This document shows, piece after piece, positions 11,641 through 21,240 of a stretch of DNA of 64,000 nt. A program made the position numbers and the translations under genes. The stretch lies in assembly GCA_031835245.1 (NCBI GenBank), contig JAVKOQ010000004.1, positions 372,001 through 436,000 on the forward strand. The letters are read 5' to 3'. Every line of letters begins with the position of its first letter. Positions within the stretch are counted from its first letter, which is position 1. The notes under the pieces were generated by a model. It was not told the DNA's origin. It saw nothing but the letters and a program-made list of their open reading frames with translations, and made no database searches. The stretch comes from Balamuthia mandrillaris (taxonomy: Eukaryota > Discosea > Longamoebia > Balamuthiidae).

Positions 11641-11674
11641 AAGAAAAAGTGATTAATACTTTTTCTTATTTTTT
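11641..11674 (+). terminator. Terminator of the tRNA-Leu/Lys transcript
   Basis: A 10-bp perfect stem (11641-11650 and 11658-11667), 7-nt loop, then a T run. Confidence 0.85.
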
Positions 11675-11712
11675 TATAAAATTAAGGTAATATTCAATCA
11701 GAAAGAGAAATT

Positions 11713-12684
11713 ATGATTAAAAAAATAGGTATCTTAACATCTGGAGGTGATGCTCCAGGAATGAATAATGCTGTTAGAGCAGTTGCTAAAAAAGCTTTAT
11801 TACACAATATAGAACCTTTATTAATTAAAGAAGGTTATAAAGGAATTTTAACCAAGCAAATTGTTCCAGCAAAAAATTTTGATTTGGATAAAGCTTCTTC
11901 AGAAGGAGGAACAATAATTTTTTCTTCAAGATTCCCAGAGTTTCAAAATAATTTGGTTAGACAAGAAGCAAAAGCAATATTAGATGAATTCGGAATCCAA
12001 GCACTAGTAGCAATTGGTGGTGATGGAACATACAAAGGAGCCTATGAACTTCATAAATTAGGAGTTAAAGTTATTGGTCTTCCAGGAACAATCGACAATG
12101 ATATTCAAGAAACAGATTTTACAATTGGTTTTGATACTGCTTTAAATTCTATTGTTGAATCAGTTGATAGATTAAGAGATACAAGTAGATCACACAAGAG
12201 ATGTTTTATTGTTGAAGTAATGGGAAGAGATTGTCAAGACTTGGCGCTTTATGGTGGAATTGCAACTGGAGCTGAAATTATTATTACAAATACTCACATT
12301 TTAACTGAAGAACAAATCGTTAATTTAGTTGATCAACAAATGAATCAGCAAGGAAAAACAAGCACAATTGTTTTAACTTCTGAACACATTTATAAAGACT
12401 TAAAAGCAATTGCTAAGTTTGTTGAAAATAAAACAGGTATAGCAACTAGAGCGATGTCACTGGAACATAAACAAAGAGGAGGAAGACCAACTGCATTTGA
12501 AAGAATTTTAGCCACTCAAATGGGGCACAAAGCAGTTGAACTACTTTTAGAAAATAAATCAGGCTTAGCAATCAGCCATAAAAATGGTAAAATTGAGGCT
12601 GTAGACATTACCAAAGTGTTTGTTACTAAACAACCCCAAGACGATAAACTAGTATTAGAATACAACAAATTAAATCAAATTTAA
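11713..12684 (+). CDS. pfkA: 6-phosphofructokinase
   Basis: 323 aa, full family length. It phosphorylates fructose 6-phosphate to the 1,6-bisphosphate, the committed step of glycolysis, in the cytosol. Conserved pieces in order: ILTSGGDAPGMN (nucleotide site), AIGGDGTYKGA, PGTIDNDI (catalytic Asp), a DTSRSHKRCF effector/substrate segment and EVMGRDCQDLAL. An AGAAAGAG ribosome-binding site precedes the ATG. A tiny basic protein gene follows 10 bp later in the same transcript. Confidence 0.96.
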   Translation: MIKKIGILTSGGDAPGMNNAVRAVAKKALLHNIEPLLIKEGYKGILTKQIVPAKNFDLDKASSEGGTIIFSSRFPEFQNNLVRQEAKAILDEFGIQALVAIGGDGTYKGAYELHKLGVKVIGLPGTIDNDIQETDFTIGFDTALNSIVESVDRLRDTSRSHKRCFIVEVMGRDCQDLALYGGIATGAEIIITNTHILTEEQIVNLVDQQMNQQGKTSTIVLTSEHIYKDLKAIAKFVENKTGIATRAMSLEHKQRGGRPTAFERILATQMGHKAVELLLENKSGLAISHKNGKIEAVDITKVFVTKQPQDDKLVLEYNKLNQI

Positions 12685-12694
12685 AAGGAAAATG

Positions 12695-12802
12695 ATGCGT
12701 AAAGTTAGAAGACTAGAAATGGCTAAAAGAAAAGAAGAAAGAAGATTAAAAACTTCTAAATTAGCCAAAAAAGCAGCAACCAAAAAAGCAGCTCAAGTAT
12801 AA
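12695..12802 (+). CDS. 35-aa very basic protein of unknown function
   Basis: A short frame rich in Lys, Arg and Ala (begins MRKVRRLEMAKRK, ends KKAAQV) follows pfkA with its own AAAGGA ribosome-binding site and ends just before a strong terminator, so it looks like a real last gene of the pfkA transcript. Two ATGs are adjacent (12692 and 12695); the second has the better spacing (6 bp). The composition suggests RNA or ribosome binding, but it does not match a ribosomal protein I know. It is too short for similarity alone to settle it. Confidence 0.6.
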   Translation: MRKVRRLEMAKRKEERRLKTSKLAKKAATKKAAQV

Positions 12803-12819
12803 AAAATAATAATATAATT

Positions 12820-12842
12820 AAGTGCATTTATGCACTTTTTTA
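12820..12842 (+). terminator. pfkA transcript terminator
   Basis: An 8-bp stem AAGTGCAT/ATGCACTT with a 2-nt loop, followed by T-rich sequence. Confidence 0.85.
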
Positions 12843-12871
12843 TTTTTATTTTTATTATAAAATAAGAAATT

Positions 12872-14323
12872 ATGAGTAAAAAAATTAAAGTTAAATTAGT
12901 TGATAAAGAAAGTTTAACATTTGAATTGTTAGAGGATGCAAAAAAAGGCGATATATTTACACTAACAGACGAAGATAGAGACTGATTACAATCAATCGAA
13001 TCAATAATTGAACAAAACATAGATAAATACATATCTGGCAAGAAAAAAGAAGACTTAAGACAAGAATTTTTATTAAACGATCCAGAAGTTAATAGATTAA
13101 GAGAACAAATAAATAATTTGAGAACATCCGAAAACGCTTCTAAAAATAAAATTGCAAATTTAGAAAGCGGACAAAAAATTGAATTAGATAAAAAAGATCT
13201 CGAAATTATTAGCTTAAAAGATAAATTAAACAATTTAACTAATTCTCTTCAAGAAAAAGAAGATGATTTACAAAAACGCTTTCAAGAAAAAGAAGAAGAT
13301 TTAAAAAAACACTTTCAACAAAAAGAAGAGAATTTAAAAAATAATTTTGAGAGAGACAAAAAAGCACTATCGGAAAGCTCCGAATCTAGAGCAACCCAAA
13401 AATATTTAGAAAAAAAAGAAGAACTTGAAAAACAAATCCATAAAGAAAGAGAAGAATTTTTCGACAAACAACTAGAACAATCTAGACAAGATTGAAAAGA
13501 ACTAAAAGAACAAGAAATAGCAAAATACGAACAAAATTTGAAAGAAAAAGAAGAAGCTATTCAAGAACTTCGAGATAAATTAGATAGAAGACAACATACA
13601 AATTCAAAACGAATTGGTGAAGATTTCGAAAACTGATTACAAAAAACTTTTTATGAAAGTTTTTCTAATTTAAATGAAACAGTTACATATGAAAAAATGA
13701 CTAAAAATGATGATAATAATGAAAAAGCAGATGCATTAATAAAATTTAATTTTTTCTCAACTGTTAAAAAAGAAAATATTCAAGAAACTATTACTATTGA
13801 AGCAAAATCTGAATCTACTTCAGGTTCACAAAAAAATTCTTCATTTTATAAGAAATTAGATAGAAATAGAGAACAACAAAAATCTAAATATGCTATTTTA
13901 GTAACTGAATTAGAAGAAAAAGATGAGTTTTCCATTAAGTCAGTATCTGAATACAAAAATATGTATGTATGTAGACCTCAATACTTTATTTTATTAATTA
14001 ATGTTTTATTTCACTTCGCACAAAAAGAAAGTGAACTTACAAATGTTGAATTAAACTTTAAAGCAAAAGAAGAAATACAAAAAGAATTTGAAACCTTTAA
14101 AAAAGACTCAATTGAAAAATTAGTTGATAAGGTAGATAAACAACTTCCTGATATGATTAAGCAAGTTGATAGTATTGAAAAAGCTCTTGAAAAATTAAAA
14201 GAAATTCTCAATGATAAATTTGTAAAATATTTCAATCAATTCAAAAATAAATTAGAAGAATTAACAATAAAAAAATCATTGTTGAAAAAAATAGATTCTA
14301 TAGCAGAAGATGATAGCAACTAA
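12872..14323 (+). CDS. DUF2130 protein, coiled coil plus PD-(D/E)XK-like domain
   Basis: 483 aa. Residues ~70-235 form a long charged coiled coil (KEEDLKKHFQQKEENLK-type heptads). Next comes a domain with RIGEDFENWL, KADALIKF and TITIEAKSE, a spacing of Glu, Asp and Glu-x-Lys like a restriction-endonuclease fold; this layout is that of DUF2130 proteins. A second, shorter coiled coil ends the protein. Its role is unknown; a DNA-linked nuclease is an inference. Frames match across the TGA Trp codons. It overlaps rarA by 14 bp, so the two are probably translated together. TATAAA lies only 10 bp before the ATG and no ribosome-binding site is seen, suggesting a leaderless message. Confidence 0.8.
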
Positions 14324-15527
14324 ATTAAGACCAGAAAATTTAGAAGAATTTGTTGGTCAGCCACATTTAAGAACATTACTCGAAAAACTTATACAAACAC
14401 AAGATAAATCTTCTTTTATTTTCTATGGACCTTCAGGAACAGGAAAAACTACTTTAGCAATTTTATTAGCCAAAAATTTGAATTTAAAATTTGATATTTT
14501 TAATGCTACTATAGAAAATAAATCTGATTTGCTTCAGAAAATAAAGGATAATCAAGTTGTAATTATAGATGAGGTACACAGACTCAATAAAGATAAACAA
14601 GACATTTTACTATCGCATTTAGAACAGGGTGAAACAACTTTTTATCTTTGCACAACAGAAAATCCTTTTTTTAAAATAGTGCCTGCAATAAGAAGTAGAA
14701 CTTATCTTTTAGAATTTAAACCTCTAAGTTTTGAAGATATATTTTTAAGACTAAGTTTATACTTAAAAAATAACAATTTAAGTCAAATCATAGACGATAG
14801 TTTACTTAAATTTATTATCAGGCATTCAAATGGCGATCTTAGACAATCTTTGAATAATTTATCTTTAATTTTGAAGCTAAATAAGAAGAAAAACATAGAA
14901 AAAGAAGACATAAAAGCCATTATTCCATCAATGAATTTTTATTCAGATGAAAAAGGTGATAACCACTATGATTATTTAAGTGCTTTCCATAAATCATTAA
15001 GAGGTTCTGATGAGGATGCTTCACTTTATTATGGAGCAATAATATTACACTCAGGAGACATTGGCGGCTTAATCAGAAGACTTATTGCTGTTGTTCATGA
15101 AGATATAGGTCTAGCTAATCCTTTGCTTTCTATAAAAGTTCAAAGTGCAATTTGAGCAATGGAAAGATTGGGTATGCCAGAAATGAAACTACCTCTTGCT
15201 CATATTATTTGTGAAATTGCTTTAAGTCCAAAATCAAACTCGACATATTTAGCTTTTGAAAAGGCACAAGAGTTGATAAATTCAAACCAAATTTATACCC
15301 CGCCAAATCATTTACGTGATTCACATTATCAATCTGCTGCAAAATTAAATCGCGGTGTTGGCTATAAATATCCACATGATTTTGAAAATCACTGAATTTT
15401 TCAACAATATATGCCAGATAAATTAAAAAATCAAGTATTATTTACATACTCAAATTCTCAAGCTGAAGTAAAATTTAAAAAATATTGAGATAATATAAAG
15501 AAAAATGAAGGAAATAATGGATTATAA
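14310..15527 (+). CDS. rarA: RarA/MgsA-type AAA+ replication-recombination ATPase
   Basis: 405 aa. A clamp-loader-like AAA+ protein acting at stalled replication forks. It opens with LRPENLEEFVGQ, then Walker A GPSGTGKT, Walker B VVIIDEVHRLN and sensor CTTENP, and continues into the tetramerisation region typical of RarA (DEDASLYYGAIILHSGD, then RLIAVVHEDIGLANP and LNRGVGYKYPHDF). The start at 14310 is the only one that keeps the N-terminal motif; it lies inside the end of the DUF2130 gene. The 3' end overlaps pheS by 11 bp. Confidence 0.93.
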
Positions 15528-16473
15528 GAAAGTACTAAATAAGTTTGTCATTAACAATTTAGAAGATTTAAAATTAGCCAAAAATGCTTTTTTTGGTAAA
15601 GATAGCTATTTAGCAAAATTACAAAATCAACTAAAATCTGTTTCAAATGAAGAAAAAAAAGAACTAGGTAAACAAATTAGCCAAATAAGACAAGAAGCTG
15701 AAACTTTCTTTGCAAATCAAGCAAAATTACTTGAAGAAAAGAAAATTAATGAACAAATTGCTAAAGAATGAATTGATATAAATTTACCAACTCAAAGTTT
15801 TGCTAGTTTGCATCCACTAACTTTAATTGAAACTAGAATTAGACAATGATTTTTAGCAAATGGTTATTTCGAAGTTAAAGCAAGTGAAATTGAAAATGAT
15901 GAATACAATTTTGAAAGACTTAACATACCAAAAAATCATCCAGCTAGGGAAATGCAAGATAGTTTATACATAGATTCAAATAATTTATTAAGAACTCATA
16001 ATACCGGTGTTAGTGCAAGAATGTTAGAGCTTAACAAAAACAAAGCTTTTAGTCAATTTTGTATTGGTAAAGTTTATCGAAATGATGAAGATGATCAAAC
16101 TCATTCCCACCAATTTAGTCAATTAGACTTCATTTCTGTAGGTAATTTGTCTATTACTGATTTAATTGGAACTTTAAAAAGTTTTTTAACTTATGTTTTT
16201 GAAACAGATTTAGAATTTAAATTTAGACCATCTTTTTTTCCTTTCACAGAACCTTCTTTAGAAGTAGATATTTTTTACAAAAACAGATGAATTGAAATTT
16301 TAGGTTCAGGAATGATTCATCCAAATGTGCTTAAACAAGCTGGATATACTAATAATTTTAGAGCTATAGCAGCAGGTGTAGGACTTGAAAGACTAGCTAT
16401 GATTAAATACGGAATAGAAGATATTAGAGAACTTTACAAAAATGATTTACGTTTTTTAAAACAATTTAAATAA
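15517..16473 (+). CDS. pheS: Phenylalanine-tRNA ligase alpha subunit
   Basis: 318 aa, class II catalytic subunit of the alpha2-beta2 enzyme that charges tRNA-Phe. An N-terminal coiled coil (residues ~1-80) is followed by motif 1 ([14 protein letters not shown]), motif 2 ([19 protein letters not shown]) and motif 3 ([15 protein letters not shown]). I place the start at 15517 because AAGGA lies 4 bp upstream; the in-frame ATG at 15505 is upstream of that site and has none of its own. pheT follows after 11 bp. Confidence 0.95.
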
Positions 16474-16484
16474 AAGGATTTGAA

Positions 16485-18671
16485 ATGATTTTTTCTTTAA
16501 AAAAATTAAAACAATTAGCTAATTTAGATAAAAGCATTACTCTAGAAGATGTCACAAAAGCTATAAATTCTATAGGTTTTGAGCTTGAATCTGCTACAAA
16601 GTTGAACAATATTCAAGGAATTAAATTTGGTCACATCATTGAACTTTACAAAAATCCAAACGCTGATAATTTAACTGTTTGTCAAATTCAATTTGCAGAT
16701 AAACAAAGAACAATTCAAACAAGAGCTACAAATTTAAAACAAGATGATTATGTTATGGCTTTTGTTCCAGGAGCATCAAGCGGAGAAGTAATTTTTGCAG
16801 CTAAGGAATTAAAAGGAATAATTTCAGAAGGAATGCTTGTTTCTTTAAATGAGTTAGGTTTTGATTCATCTTTAGTTTCAAAAGAAGTAGCAGATGGAAT
16901 TTTTAGCTTTAAAAAAGTAGATTTAAATTTAGATCCTTTAGATTATTTTGACTTAGATGATTATCTTCTAGATATTAAGATTTTAGCTAATCGTGCAGAT
17001 GCAAATTCTTATTTAATTATGGCAAAAGAATTAGCAGCTTATTTTAGAATTAATTCTCAAACAATTGTTATAAAAAATAAGCCAAGTTTTAAATCTAGCT
17101 TTGTTTTTGAAGACTTTTTAGATAATAAACTAACTGGATTTGAAGCAAAAATGGATGAAGATTTTGAATTAAGTATCCAAGATCAATTACTACTTTTGAA
17201 ATCTTCAATTAAATTAGTTAATCCTGTAGTTGATTTATCAAATTTAACTTTAATTATGACAGGACAACCTGTTCATGTTTATGATGTTGATAAATTAAAC
17301 TCACAAAAACTTGTTCCAGCAATTAAATCACAAGTTAAAGAAACTGTTTTAGGAAATAAAGAAGTAGAAATTTCTAATGCTTTAGTAATTTGCAATGAAA
17401 ATGAAGAAGTTTTAGCATTTCCTGCAGTAATTGGACTTGAAAAAAACGCAGTTGATAAAAACAGTAAAAATATTTTATTTGAAATTGGAATTTTCGACAC
17501 TCAACAAACAAGAAAGACTACAAAAGAATTAAAAATAAATAATTTAACTTCCAATAGAGCTATTAAAAATTTTGCTCTTGGTTCATTAGATTTAGCTCAT
17601 AAATTTTTAAAATCATATTTAAATAATTTTTCTTTTCCAATAAATTTAGCAACAATTTCAAAAAAAGAAATAACTTTTGATCTTCATAAAATGAAGCATA
17701 TTGCAGGAATTGAGTTTTACAAAGATGCTGATTTTAAAAATGTTCTTGTTTCTTTAAAATCTTTAGGTTTTGAGTTTGATTTTCCAAATAAAAAAGTAAA
17801 AATCCCTACTTACAGATATGATATTGAATTAAATGAAGATATGTTAGAAGAGTTTTTAAGATTTTTTGGTTATACAAAATTAGAACCAACACTTCCAAAG
17901 AATTCTGTGTTTAAAATTCAAGCTTTTGATGTTTTAAAAGAACAAATTAGAGCATTAGGTTTTACCGAAGTAAAAACATATACACTTGTTTCACAACTAA
18001 AAAATGAGTTCAATCCTTTTAATTTTACAGAGCAAATTAATTTATCTACTTTTTTATCAAAAGAAAGAGAAACAATTAGAAACACACAAGCTATTTCAAT
18101 TTCTGAGATTGTAGAATACAATTTAAAAAGAAAAATTGAAGCAGTAAGTTTTTTTGAAGTTGGAATGATTAATTCAGAAATAAACAGTTTAGTCTTAGCT
18201 TCAACAGAGTTTAATTTCTATCAATTAAAACAAAAATTATTAAACTTATTTTCTTTAGATTTTGAATTTGTCCGTACAGATTCAGAACAATTTCATAATG
18301 GAGTTTCAGCAAAAATATACTATAATAATGTTTTATTGGGATGAATAGGAAAACCACATCCAAAGCTCAAATTAGCTAATGCATTTTATTTAGAAATTAA
18401 TTTAGACAAACTTCAAGAATTTTTAGTAAAAAATAATAAATTTCAAGCTTATAATATAAACGAGTTAAAAACAAGAGATATTACTTTTACATTAGATAAA
18501 AAAGAATCTATAAAAGACAATATTGCAAAACTTAAACAAATTCCAGGTATTTTTTCAATTAGTTTAAAAGATTCTATATATATAAATGAAAAACATAAAA
18601 TTACATTACATCTAGTATGTGATGAAAAATCTATAGAATTTATTAACAAGATTTACGAAAATCTGATATAA
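16485..18671 (+). CDS. pheT: Phenylalanine-tRNA ligase beta subunit
   Basis: 728 aa, somewhat shorter than the ~800 usual. It opens with a tRNA-binding (EMAP/OB) domain (IKFGHIIELYKNPNADNLTVC), then the B3/B4 editing region, B5, a degenerate synthetase-like core, and a C-terminal ferredoxin-like anticodon-binding domain (ELKTRDITFTLD to the end). AAAGGA precedes the ATG. It forms an operon with pheS, and probably with rarA upstream through the overlap. Confidence 0.94.
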
Positions 18672-18717
18672 TTTTTTTACCTGTAAATTAGAAATAAAAG
18701 CAAGTTTAATAAATTTT

Positions 18718-18745
18718 TTGATAAATAAAAAAATTCTGTTATAAT
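18718..18745 (+). promoter_or_regulatory. Promoter of rpmF and the tRNA cluster
   Basis: TTGATA (18718-18723), 16-bp spacer, then TATAAT (18740-18745) with a TGT extension, the best -35/-10 pair in this part of the window. Confidence 0.8.
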
Positions 18746-18790
18746 TACATTGCTTTTTAAAATTTAGAGTAGAAACACAAAGGAGAGATA

Positions 18791-18976
18791 ATGGCAATAG
18801 TACCTAAACGTAAAACATCCAAACAACGTAAACATAAAAGAAGAACTCATGATGTATTAACATCACCAACTTTAGTAACTTGTGGGGCTTGTTCAGGAAA
18901 ATCATTACCTCACCATGCTTGTTCAAATTGTGGTTTCTATAAAGGTAAAAAAGTTATTGAAGGTCTACACAAATAA
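18791..18976 (+). CDS. rpmF: 50S ribosomal protein L32
   Basis: 61 aa. MAIVPKRKTSKQRKHKRRTH is followed by a zinc-ribbon with two Cys pairs (CGACSGK and CSNCG). A strong AAAGGAGAG site lies 5 bp before the ATG. Five tRNA genes follow from 40 bp downstream and have no clear promoter of their own, so rpmF and the tRNAs are probably one transcript. Confidence 0.96.
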   Translation: MAIVPKRKTSKQRKHKRRTHDVLTSPTLVTCGACSGKSLPHHACSNCGFYKGKKVIEGLHK

Positions 18977-19016
18977 ATTATTCTTCAACCACAATATGTG
19001 CTAGAAATAGCAAAAA

Positions 19017-19091
19017 GCCGATTTAGCTCAGCGGTAGAGCAGCTGGCTGTTAACCAGTTGGTCGCAGGTTCGATCCCCGCAATCGGCGCCA
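19017..19091 (+). tRNA. tRNA-Asn (GTT)
   Basis: Acceptor GCCGATT/AATCGGC, D-arm AGCTCAGCGGTAGAGC, anticodon GTT in the loop CTGTTAA, T-loop TTCGATC, encoded CCA. Confidence 0.97.
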
Positions 19092-19095
19092 TATT

Positions 19096-19171
19096 GGCCC
19101 GTTGGTGAAGCGGTTAACACACATGGTTTTCATCCATGGATTCACGGGTTCGATTCCCGTACGGGTCACCA
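19096..19171 (+). tRNA. tRNA-Glu (TTC)
   Basis: Acceptor GGCCCGT/ACGGGTC, anticodon TTC in the loop TTTTCAT, T-loop TTCGATT, encoded CCA. It starts 4 bp after tRNA-Asn. Confidence 0.97.
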
Positions 19172-19176
19172 TTTTA

Positions 19177-19252
19177 GGAAGATTAGCTCAGTTGGGAGAG
19201 CATCGCCCTTACAAGGCGAGGGTCGTGGGTTCGATCCCCTCATCTTCCACCA
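19177..19252 (+). tRNA. tRNA-Val (TAC)
   Basis: Acceptor GGAAGAT/ATCTTCC, anticodon TAC in the loop CTTACAA, T-loop TTCGATC, encoded CCA. Confidence 0.97.
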
Positions 19253-19255
19253 TAT

Positions 19256-19331
19256 GCCGTCTTAGCTCAGCTGGCAGAGCAACTGCCTTGTAAGCAGTAG
19301 GTCGTAGGTTCAAATCCTATAGACGGCACCA
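19256..19331 (+). tRNA. tRNA-Thr (TGT)
   Basis: Acceptor GCCGTCT/AGACGGC, anticodon TGT in the loop CTTGTAA, T-loop TTCAAAT, encoded CCA. Confidence 0.97.
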
Positions 19332-19334
19332 TTT

Positions 19335-19381
19335 ATGTTACTTGGTAGTTTTAATTAGGTTCGATTCCTATAAAACATACA
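19335..19381 (+). pseudogene. Truncated tRNA remnant, probably tRNA-Lys
   Basis: The ~55 bp between tRNA-Thr and tRNA-Leu still hold an intact-looking T arm (TAGG TTCGATT CCTA), flanking halves that can pair (ATGTT and AACAT), a D-loop-like TTGGTAG and a TTTTAAT stretch like the Lys anticodon loop. The D-stem and anticodon stem are missing. In the related Val-Thr-Lys-Leu clusters of Firmicutes the Lys gene sits exactly here, which is why I favour Lys. Identity is inferred. Confidence 0.5.
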
Positions 19382-19386
19382 ATTAA

Positions 19387-19471
19387 GCGCGAGTGGTGAA
19401 ATTGGCAGACACGCTAGATTTAGGCTCTAGTGCTTTATAGCGTAAGGGTTCAAGTCCCTTCTTGCGCACCA
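19387..19471 (+). tRNA. tRNA-Leu (TAG)
   Basis: Acceptor GCGCGAG/CTTGCGC, long variable arm, anticodon TAG in the loop TTTAGGC, T-loop TTCAAGT, encoded CCA. Confidence 0.96.
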
Positions 19472-19514
19472 AATGTAGAATTCACCTCCTTTCTTGAATT
19501 TACACGTCAAAAAC

Positions 19515-19544
19515 AAAACCAAGCTAAATGCTTGTTGGTTTTTC
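19515..19544 (+). terminator. Terminator of the rpmF-tRNA transcript
   Basis: ACCAAGC and GCTTGTTGGT form a stem with a small bulge around a TAAAT loop, followed by a T run; it lies just before truB. Confidence 0.7.
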
Positions 19545-19563
19545 TTTCTTTTTAAAGGTATTT

Positions 19564-20430
19564 ATGATTAAACTACTTTATAAACCAACCAACATTACAT
19601 CATTTAAGTTTATTAAAAACTATGCTAGAGAAAATAATATTACAAAAATTGGACACACTGGAACATTAGATCCTTTAGCGTCAGGGCTAATGCTAATAGC
19701 AACGGATGAGGACACAAAATTTATACCTTATATCGACACACAAGACAAAGAATATATTGTTAAATTAAAATTTGGTTTTATTTCAGACACATACGATATT
19801 GAAGGTGAAATAGAAGAATTTTCTCAAAATAAAGTAACTTTAAAGCAAATAGAAGAACAATTAAAAATTTTAGTTGCTAAAGAAGAACAGCTACCACCAG
19901 TTTTTTCAGCTAAAAAAGTTAATGGTCAACGTTCATATGATTTAGCTCGACAAAACAAGTTTTTAGACTTAAAACCTATAAAAATAAAGGTATTAGAATA
20001 TAATATTTTAAATTTTGATCACAGCCAACAAACACTTGAATTACAATTTAGAGTCTCAAGAGGAACATATATAAGAACTTTAGTTCACGATTTAGGTCAG
20101 ATGTTGAAAATTGGTGCAATTATGGTAGAATTAACAAGAACTAAAATAAATTTTTTAGATTTTTCTTTTTTAAATCAAGATTTAAATGTTTTAGATTTAA
20201 TACATTTGAGTCAAACCAAAATAGACAAATTTCAATTACAACAACTTATGCAAGGAAAGGTTGTTTCTTTTGAACAAAATTACAAAGATCAAGAAGAAAC
20301 TTTATTAGTATTTCTAAATCAGGCAGTAGGTATTGCAACTATTAAAAACAAGTTTTTAAAATCTACAAAACTTTTTGGTAATAAGATAAAAATAATATTA
20401 AACGAACAAGGAAATAAAAATGATAAGTAA
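19564..20430 (+). CDS. truB: tRNA pseudouridine-55 synthase
   Basis: 288 aa. It makes the pseudouridine of the T loop in tRNAs. Catalytic motif GHTGTLDPLASGLM (Asp) near residue 40, then KKVNGQRSYDLAR and RVSRGTYIRTLVHDLG. The start is the ATG at 19564, with AAAGG 5 bp upstream; the longer open frame from 19528 begins inside the preceding terminator. The 3' end overlaps the next gene by 11 bp. Confidence 0.94.
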   Translation: MIKLLYKPTNITSFKFIKNYARENNITKIGHTGTLDPLASGLMLIATDEDTKFIPYIDTQDKEYIVKLKFGFISDTYDIEGEIEEFSQNKVTLKQIEEQLKILVAKEEQLPPVFSAKKVNGQRSYDLARQNKFLDLKPIKIKVLEYNILNFDHSQQTLELQFRVSRGTYIRTLVHDLGQMLKIGAIMVELTRTKINFLDFSFLNQDLNVLDLIHLSQTKIDKFQLQQLMQGKVVSFEQNYKDQEETLLVFLNQAVGIATIKNKFLKSTKLFGNKIKIILNEQGNKNDK

Positions 20431-21232
20431 AAATATAAAAATATTTGCCACAGATATAGATGATACAATTTTACCTTCGGGTTATAAAGATATTCAAAAC
20501 GAAATAATCGATATGTTTTCTCAACTTCAACAAAATAATATTAAAACTGTATTAGTAACTGGTAGAGATTTAGTAACTATCGGACGACATATTAATACTC
20601 CAAATATTGATTATTTTATTGGAGCAAATGGCGCATTTATTTATGATTTTGCAAGAAAAAAAATAATCTGAGAAAAGGAAATTAGTTTTAGTGATTTTAA
20701 ATTAATTGAAGAATTTGCATATCAACAAAATGTAGAATTTGTAATAATGGATCATAAACATATATATTATTCCGATGGACATTCAGATTTAAATTCACCG
20801 TTTTTATCAAAACATCAACATAAAATGAAGTCAATAAATGATTACACTGGAGAAACTCCACTACATATTATTACTATTAAAGAAAAGTATCCAAATCCCG
20901 AGATTATGAAAAAATTTGCTTCATTTTTAAAGGAAAAAAATATTCAAGCAGAAATTAGTTCAAGATGAACATACGGTTTTTTTATTTCCCCAGTTAATAT
21001 TAACAAAAGTATTACTTTGATTTTTTTAGCAACTCTTTTAGGATTTACTAAAGACCAAATTATTGCTTTTGGTGACTCTTCTAACGATGTTGAAATGATC
21101 AGAGATGTTGGTTATGGAGTTGCAATGGCAAATGCTTTAGATGAAGTAAAAAACGTTGCAAAAGACATTGCAGAAGATACAAGAGATCTTGGAGTATACA
21201 AAAAAGCAAAAGAGTTAAAACTAATAAACTAA
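20420..21232 (+). CDS. HAD-superfamily Cof-type phosphatase
   Basis: 270 aa. Motif I FATDIDDTILP (nucleophile Asp), motif II VLVTGRD, a large C2B cap domain, a Lys (NINKS) in motif III position, and motif IV FGDSSNDVEMI. Cof-type hydrolases remove phosphate from small sugar or nucleotide phosphates; the substrate cannot be told. It starts inside truB and ends 8 bp before ribF, so the three are one translation-coupled operon. Confidence 0.9.
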
Positions 21233-21240
21233 ATATTATT

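Noticed and set aside
12793-13233. 146-aa open frame on the - strand
   Set aside because: Antisense to the pfkA terminator and to the start of the DUF2130 gene.
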